A stretch of DNA of 64,000 nt, from positions 248,001 through 312,000 of the forward strand of contig JAECYW010000034.1 in NCBI GenBank assembly GCA_023014335.1. Direction: 5' to 3'. Under the pieces are notes generated by a model. The model saw nothing but the letters and a program-made list of their open reading frames with translations, was not told the origin of the DNA and did not search any database. The position numbers and the translations under genes were made by a program. Below are positions 58,000 through 64,000 of this stretch, in pieces. How positions within the stretch are numbered: the stretch's first letter is position 1; every line of letters starts with the position of its first letter. This DNA is from Galerina marginata (taxonomy: Eukaryota > Basidiomycota > Agaricomycetes > Agaricales > Galerinaceae).

Positions 58000-59570
58000 T
58001 TACTTTTAGATTCGCCGCACATAGCTGAAAGCCGCACCCTTCTAATCCGGTTCGCTTTGGTTTTGGGTGCACTGGTATTTTATAGTCAAATCGCCACCAA
58101 CTGGCATACTCGTCAAGATAACGCGATCTGAATTTTATATTTACTGCTCCGCCGTAAAGAAAACGAGACGGGTAATTATCTGCATATCCAACCTGATTCC
58201 TACGCCCTATATCGTCCTCCTGGGTTCTTTCGATGCTTGGGTTCGTTAAGTTGAGTTAACTTGATACAATTTGTCAGTATTGGATGCATCACCTTGGTCC
58301 GATTTAAGTTCATAATACGCGTATCACTTACCGCATGCCGAAACGCAATCAGCGTACGCTTTGTAACAGGTGGCGTTGACTGGGTTACTTTGTACGCACG
58401 TCTCGAACGTAGTCGAGCAGGCTGAGAGTAAAAAAGAGCGTGAAACAGAGAGGACGAGGAAGACGGAATGCAACTTACTGGTCAAGCAGTTCGATCCCGC
58501 AACTGGTTTCGCAGAGACTAGGATGACTACGGCGGTGAGTCCAGAAATGACGGCAAATAATTCGGTGAGGAAGAAATGCATGTCGTTGGGATGCTGTAGA
58601 CGGTTAAATTCAATGAGTTCGTTGGTTGGGGAGTTTCACCTGAAGCTGGAGCTGACTTTTATAGTTAGTCAAGGGGAGATTAAAGGGCGTCGTTTTGTAA
58701 GTAACTGGCCATGCGAGAGAGCGGTGCGGCTCGTATTAGTCCCGTCTCCCTCGGAGTTCTATTGAAGAAAATCCGTGCTTTTGGGGATATCCTAGCGCTA
58801 CTATTGAAGCAGAACGCGAGTTAATTATCGAAGGCGGCCAGAGAAGATGAGTGAATGAGTGGTAAGAAGAGAAGGCATAGTACAGTGGTAGATTCTTCTA
58901 GCTCACCACATGCCAGTGGATCATGAACATCATCCATCTTCACCGCCAATTCACGGTCAATATTCATTTAGGGAGCAAAATTACTGTTTTAATCATGAGA
59001 AGCATTGGGAATAAGGAACCTGATCGAAGGCATAAATTAATACTCGGAGGTATGGGATCCGATGATTGAATAGAACTTGAAATGGGAGACAAAAGTAGTG
59101 AGGTACGAAGTACGAAAGAGGCAGACAACGAACGCACCTGCGAGAGTCAATTGTGTTGCCCATTCTGGATACGAAAGAAGTCGTGCCTTGTTAAAATGTC
59201 ATGAGACACAAGGGACGACCTACGGCGCATAATGAATTCCTTTCAGGGAAAACGTCGACTTGCTTTTTGTCCAGCTGCCACCAGTTACTTGTTTTCATTG
59301 ATTTCTACTAGTAATTCGCCCCCGGCCCAAGAAGCTGCGGCGCCACACCTAATCTTGACTTCTTCCTGGTCCACCTTGATGAAGGAGTCTCAGGTCTGGG
59401 CATCGTTTACCCGAGAGTTTGAGTCCATTGTACCTCGCCTCATGCGGTACAAAATACTTACCAACTTGGTAACTTATGTAGCGACGCGACGTGTCACAAT
59501 GTAATCGAGATGAGTGTTCAAAATTTCAGGCGTTCACTCCCGTTCCTAGATTAGATTACCTGAAGATCTA
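58000..59570. repeat. Tandem duplication, unit E1
   Basis: Directly repeated at 60960-62400 (E2) about 2.95 kb downstream. It begins gctgaaagcc-c-cccttc-aatccggttcgc and ends near the cgagatgagtgttcaaaatttca stretch (in parts) at 59506 and 62350. Each unit carries one minus-strand small secreted six-Cys gene with its promoter. Confidence 0.75.
58324..58581 (-). CDS. Small secreted six-cysteine protein, copy 1
   Basis: Exons 58581-58479 and 58421-58324 splice to 66 residues. A secretion signal (about 1-25) is followed by a mature part of roughly 40 residues. The six Cys have spacing C-x3-C-x6-C-x9-C-x6-C-x3-C, which is the same in both directions. The neighbouring paralogue at 61280 keeps every spacing although only about a third of other residues match, so the pattern is under selection. 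The intron (58478-58422) starts gtaagt. The stop overlaps a second gtaagtga; a further 3' exon is possible, but the paralogue lacks a usable acceptor. Likely an apoplastic or surface peptide, possibly effector-like; no known family is recognised. A TATA-type ctataaaa (minus strand, 58657-58664) lies about 80 nt upstream. Confidence 0.72.
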   Translation of the reverse strand: MHFFLTELFAVISGLTAVVILVSAKPVAGSNCLTSKLHSVFLVLSVSRSFLLSACSTTFETCVQSNPVNATCYKAYADCVSACGK

Positions 59571-60959
59571 CTCGATTGATCCCATCAGTGGCTGTGCGGC
59601 TGTCAAAGTCAACCTGACTTCTGCTCCCAAAGTCTACAGCGTTCGATGGACATGAACCACATGGGCAAGAGGCTGCGCTCAGACTGCTCTCTGCCGGCTC
59701 CTGCCCTGCTGCCTCGTCTCCGCACAGGACTCATTCGCTTCAAGACTCTTTCCTGTCAAGATCAAGACCCAGCTCAACCGACTATCTACGTTTTCCACGA
59801 TAATCCTCTCAATCACTCCAACAAAATTCTTCCCCCACATCAACTCTCGCTCGCGCAGACACTAGCCCATCCGACACCGACGCAGGCGTCTCTAGCGAAC
59901 CCATCGACCGCATGCACTTCTCGATATATACTCGAGTACTAGGCATAGCGGCTGCGGGGTTGTCCTATCAACGTCTATGTCCGTGTCTCTGGCCCTGCGT
60001 GACTTCAGAGAACTGGGACTCGTCTTCTTGCTTTCTGATCCCCTTTCACCTTCAAAGCCAGCGCTTTAGCTTCGATTTCAAACTCGTACTACTCCTTCTC
60101 ACCTTTACCCCACCGGATTCCGCACCTCCACCACCAAACGACGACTGCCTTCAGCCCCTTCGTTGAACTTTATCCGAGCGAACGTTGTCGAAAATGTGAG
60201 GCGCATATCCGGATCTTCACCCGCCTGTAGAGCGGAAGCGGCAATTCAAGACACGGGAGGACTCTGTTTAGTGGTACCTTGGACCGGATATAAACGGAGG
60301 TCTAGGCTGGGTTGTTGCTGTTGTTGTTGGTGGCCGCTGCGGGCACAGTCGCCACGATATCGATGTCTGGGCTCGCATAGATCTACACCTACGAGCCAGA
60401 ACTTGTGCAGGAAGGCTGACGGGCAGCCTATTAGTGGCGATGATGTTATATGGAGATGAGGAAGGGTTGCTTTTTGCTGGAAGGTACGTCTTCTTTTTGA
60501 GTATCTAACATAACTTATAATTCTCGTTCTGTAGCCTACCATTCACCGGTGTGAAGCACATCCTCAATGTCCTACTCGTCATTCGTGGCTTAAGAACTAG
60601 GAACGCGAATATTGGAAATGAAGTACGCGACGGGGATGCGCGAAATAGGGTGCAGCGTCGGCCTTTTCGGGAGTATTGCTGGGTACAAGATCGAGCGCTA
60701 TTCTCAGTTGATCGGGTCTTGTGAGTAGGATCGAAGTACATCAGGCTTATCGGCGTACGTGTTTTTTTTTTTCAACTACTCCTCAACTTTTACAATTCCA
60801 CTGTTCATAGGAGTCAGCACGAAAGTGTGAACACCTCAGCTATCGATGATTTTCTTCCCTTTAGACGTCGTAAACATCAGAAAGCGCAGAATTTAGTTTC
60901 TCAAGAGCTGTGATCGAACAATTTCATTTTATTGAAAACAAAAGTATGCCTTAATTCAT
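59571..60959. other. Stretch between the two tandem units
   Basis: Its left part (59640-60170) has c-rich frames without a domain. Its right part (60420-60820) holds two module starts like those at 56.7 kb, so the tandem duplication probably reaches back to about 60.2 kb. Confidence 0.4.
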
Positions 60960-62400
60960 TACCTTTAGCTGAAAGCCACGCCCTTCCAATCCGGTTCGCA
61001 TTTGGTTTTGGGCGCACTGGTGTTTCATAGTTTAATCCTCACTGACTGACCTACTTGTCAGAATAACGCGATCTGAATGTGTATATTTATTGGTCCACCG
61101 TAACGAAAACGAATCTGGTAATTACAATCTGCATCTCCAACCTCTGCAAGGTCGATTCAGACGGCCTATATCGTTCCCCCGGGTTCTTTCGATGCTTGTA
61201 TTCGTCAGCTTCGGTCTTGATACAGATTGTCAGCATTGGGTGCAGCATTCTGATCCGGTTGAAGTTTATTGTAGGTGTATCACTTACTACATGCCCCAAC
61301 GCAAGGAAAAAACGGCTCGAAACAGTCGACATTGAGTACGTTGTTTTTTTCACATGTTTCCAACGTAGCTGTGCAGGCTGAGAATAAAGAAAAGAGAACA
61401 TGAATCAGAGGCGATGAGGAGGATGGAATGCAACCCACCGTAAAAGCAATTGGGGTCTGGAACTGGCTTCGCGGAGACTGCAACTGCCATGGTAAAACCA
61501 AGAATAACGGTGGTGAAGAAATGCATAAAGAAGTCGTTGTGAGGTTTACTAATTGTACTAGTAGACGGTTAGATTCAACGACTTCGTTGGGTGAGGAATT
61601 ACACCTGAAGCTGTAGATAGCTTTTATAGCCAGTCCAGGAGAGATAGAATCAACTACCTGGTCATGCGAAGAGAGCGGTGCGGTTCGGAATTAGGCCCGT
61701 CCCCTTCGGAAGTCTGTTGAAGAAAATCCGGATATCTTAGTGCTACTGTTGGAGCAGAATGCGATTGGATTGGATTATGAAGGCGGCCGTACAGTACTAG
61801 CCCCAGGTTCACTGCACGGATCATGATCATGATCCAGCTACGCCGCCACCGTACGGTTGATATTTATTTAGCGAACAGGCTTACTGTTTTAATCATGGGA
61901 GGGGCTGGAAATACGGAGCCTGATTCAGAGCAGGGGCATAAATTAATACTCTGAGGCATGGGCTCTGACAATTCAAAAAATGAGAGACAAAAGTGGTGAG
62001 GTACAAGGTACGGAAGAAGAGACAACGAACGCACATCGCATGCGAGAGTCAATTGTGAAGCCGCTAAGGGGTAAGCCTCTTCTGGATGTGAAAGAAGTCA
62101 GAGATTTAACAAGCGTGCCTACTTAAATGTTGAGAGTTGGTTGAGAGACTCAAGGGACGACCTACGGCGCATACTGAATTCCTTTCTGGAAGAACGTAGA
62201 CTTGCTTTTTGCATCCATTTCCGATTCGCCACCGGCCCCTGGAGCTGCGGCGCCGCACCTGATCTTTCCTTCTTCCTGGTCGACACCTCGATGAAGTAGT
62301 TTTAGGTCTGGGAATCGTTTATCTGAGAGTTTGAGTCACGATGTAATCGAGATGAGTGTTCAAAATTTCAAACTTTCACTCTTGGTTCATTCCCGTTCAG
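60960..62400. repeat. Tandem duplication, unit E2
   Basis: Direct copy of E1, with many small indels. The coding exons and the ctataaaa promoter element (minus strand, 61622-61629) are kept. Confidence 0.75.
61280..61526 (-). CDS. Small secreted six-cysteine protein, copy 2
   Basis: Exons 61526-61439 and 61377-61280 splice to 61 residues. The start MHFF, the signal FTMAVAVSAKPVP and the Cys pattern C-x3-C-x6-C-x9-C-x6-C-x3-C match copy 1; the residues between Cys differ strongly (for example CEKNNVLNVDC against CVQSNPVNATC). The intron (61438-61378) starts gtgggt and ends ctcag, at the same place as in copy 1. The stop codon again follows a gtaagtga string. Strong divergence between Cys with fixed spacing fits a secreted peptide under changing selection; the true function is unknown. 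Confidence 0.72.
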
Positions 62401-62559
62401 TTGAACTCGATTGACTGGCTGTGCGGGCCAACGCTGTGCGTGGCATATACTCGACCCGTTTTTTGGTGCTGCACGCATTTTACTTTCCTTCTAAGAGTAC
62501 TTGGTCACTAATCAGAGAATTTTAGACTGACGATATTAATTTATCAGAACCCACGGCTC

Positions 62560-62660
62560 GAGCTGCAGCCACTAAATAAACAACTAAAAGGAACAGTAAG
62601 GACAGGCAGGCGCGAAGCCTGCAGGTTGCGAAGGCGACGACTATGCGGAGTAGTCATCCC
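62560..62660. other. Cluster of short hairpins
   Basis: Stem GCAGGC (606-611) pairs with GCCTGC (617-622) around a gcgaa loop. Stem GACTA (639-643) pairs with TAGTC (651-655) around tgcggag. The numbers are offsets from 62000. The AT-rich flanks with gc-hairpins resemble mobile hairpin elements of fungal mitochondrial DNA, but a nuclear mitochondrial insert cannot be proved from this alone. Confidence 0.4.
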
Positions 62661-62926
62661 AAATTAAATTTCTTAGCGGATTTGGCGTCTAGCTATTTAC
62701 AACGGAATATGTCTAAAATTGCATGTTCTCCGTGTGCAGTTTCCGGGCAAGTGCTCAATGGATTATTGGTTGTACTCTAGAACTGTATTATGTATATCTT
62801 TTGAACTTCGGGGCTTCCCCTGGTTCGATGCCTAGAAGCTGTAAGCAATATTAATGATATAAATAAACCTCAGATCCTAAAGAACGCTCACGCATGACCC
62901 GAAGTCCATACCCCTCCACATGTCTT

Positions 62927-62940
62927 CCCGCTGCAGCGGG
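62927..62940. repeat. 14-bp perfect palindrome cccgctgcagcggg
   Basis: Reads identically on both strands, with no spacer. It lies in a gene-free stretch. Confidence 0.8.
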
Positions 62941-64000
62941 CTGATGAACAACAGCGAGGGGCCGATGAATTTGTTTCTCGCAAGTTGGTTCGCCTCCGTT
63001 ATTGGGTGTTTCCATTCATCTTCGTGTAGCGACAATGCCACGGGTTAGATGGCTACGATTGAAAGACAGGAGTCGGGCAGTAGGCGGGGGACTGCGTGTT
63101 GACGTTGAGACGTCGCAATCACGAGCTCGAGGCGAGCTGGACAGAAGGTGAGTAATAATTTGGCGTCAAATTGAAGAGTGACTTACTTGTGTAGCGCAAA
63201 AGGCTTCCTAATTGTCGTTTGACGACGGCTGAGGCTGCAAAGAATAACGACGGTGGGGTCCCTAGTTGGCTTGCGAAGGGAGAAGGTGCTGGTTACGATG
63301 TATGTGAGTTTCTTTGCTTTAAAAATCAATTACTTACATATGTCACACCCTTTGAATTGCCTGTACGGCGCCATCGACGACATGGTCGCGTCTGTCAAGT
63401 CAATATCGTGCCGAGGAACACAAAAGGGGTCAGGCAGGAGCGGACAGGCTGACCTATTGAGGGAAAAATCCAACATTGCGTAAAGAATGCACGAAGGGAC
63501 AAAGGGATCCGGAGGATTTGTCTCGAGTTCGGAGGTGGGAAGGAGATACGGGTCATATTGTATACATGCACCGCACGAGGTGCTGGGATGTCCTTGGTGC
63601 GTTTCAGGTGTTGTTACCGAATTGGGTGGGCGACTAACGCGGAAGGGGAGATGGGACGGGATGGTAGTCAAATGGCGGCTCGGAAGTGGTGTTTCTTCAT
63701 ATACTAACCCTTATTGCAGGTGGTTGGCGGGAGTCTGCAAAGTGATAAATCAGTCCCTGTCAGCGAGAGCACAAATGTGAGACTAACTTTATCACAATAA
63801 GCAGAACCAGTGCGCATGGTATCAACTCAGTCGCGAATTAGAGAAACTTGGAGAGAACGGGAAACAGATCTGGAATCACATGTTGTTTTCTGCGGCCCAA
63901 ACCTTAGCCGAGCCGAAACCTGCCTCAGATCAACAGTCGTCAATGGTGTTGACCTTTACTCCTGACCACCACCCGCTCCTCTCTTTGTGCATCCCGCCGC
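62941..64000. other. Right-edge stretch, no gene recognised
   Basis: Plausible exon/intron borders exist on the plus strand (gtgagt at about 63147 and an AG at about 63203, then a frame with TTAEAAKNNDGGVPSWL), but the family is not recognisable. A gene continuing past the right edge is possible. Confidence 0.3.

Noticed and set aside
1..64000. CRISPR arrays, rRNA genes, tRNA genes and bacterial-type operons
   Set aside because: No spaced identical repeats, no rRNA-like stretches and no cloverleaf that I could fold by eye; the gene structure is eukaryotic.

Overview
The window reads as nuclear DNA of a filamentous basidiomycete, most likely an Agaricomycete. Genes are split by many short GT-AG introns, mostly 47-72 nt. 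The gene families are typical of that group: STAND/NACHT NTPases, an ankyrin NLR-like receptor, a DUF6533-type multipass protein, a Tsp2-like tetraspanin, a copper-radical (glyoxal) oxidase and small secreted proteins. I cannot name the species. Twelve complete genes and one truncated gene can be modelled exon by exon; every spliced model below stays in frame to one stop codon.

Layout. (1) 1-4.4 kb: the 3' end of a NACHT-ankyrin gene, its 3' flank and a non-coding repeat (copy A). This block is an inverted, diverged copy of the block at about 47.4-52.4 kb. (2) 6.2-18.1 kb: a DUF6533 multipass membrane protein, an 814-residue NACHT NTPase without repeats, a tetraspanin and a BTB protein (minus strand). 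(3) 18.5-25.8 kb: a glyoxal oxidase (minus strand) with all expected active-site residues, a decayed gene, and a 577-residue multipass membrane protein. (4) 29.4-33.7 kb: a divergent pair, an ATP-grasp ligase of the D-Ala-D-Ala ligase family facing a radical-SAM lysine 2,3-aminomutase; this is the best candidate for an undescribed metabolic system. (5) 34.5-45.1 kb: three secreted-protein genes set among two duplicated non-coding blocks (D1, D2). The blocks carry arrays of exon/intron-like modules and a 57-bp footprint of a Tc1/mariner-type element. (6) 45.7-48.8 kb: tandem repeats B and C. (7) 50.7-55.8 kb: a complete 13-exon, 1451-residue receptor-like gene (C2-like domain, helical region, NACHT, about 17 ankyrin repeats). 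(8) 56-62.4 kb: more modules and a tandem duplication carrying two small secreted six-cysteine proteins with identical, symmetric cysteine spacing. (9) 62.4-64 kb: hairpin-rich sequence with no gene recognised.

Functionally the window mixes non-self recognition (two or three STAND receptors), secreted proteins, one lignocellulose-type H2O2-producing oxidase and a small amino-acid modification pair. The receptors and secreted proteins lie in or beside duplicated, repeat-rich DNA. The enzymes, tetraspanin and BTB gene lie in single-copy stretches.
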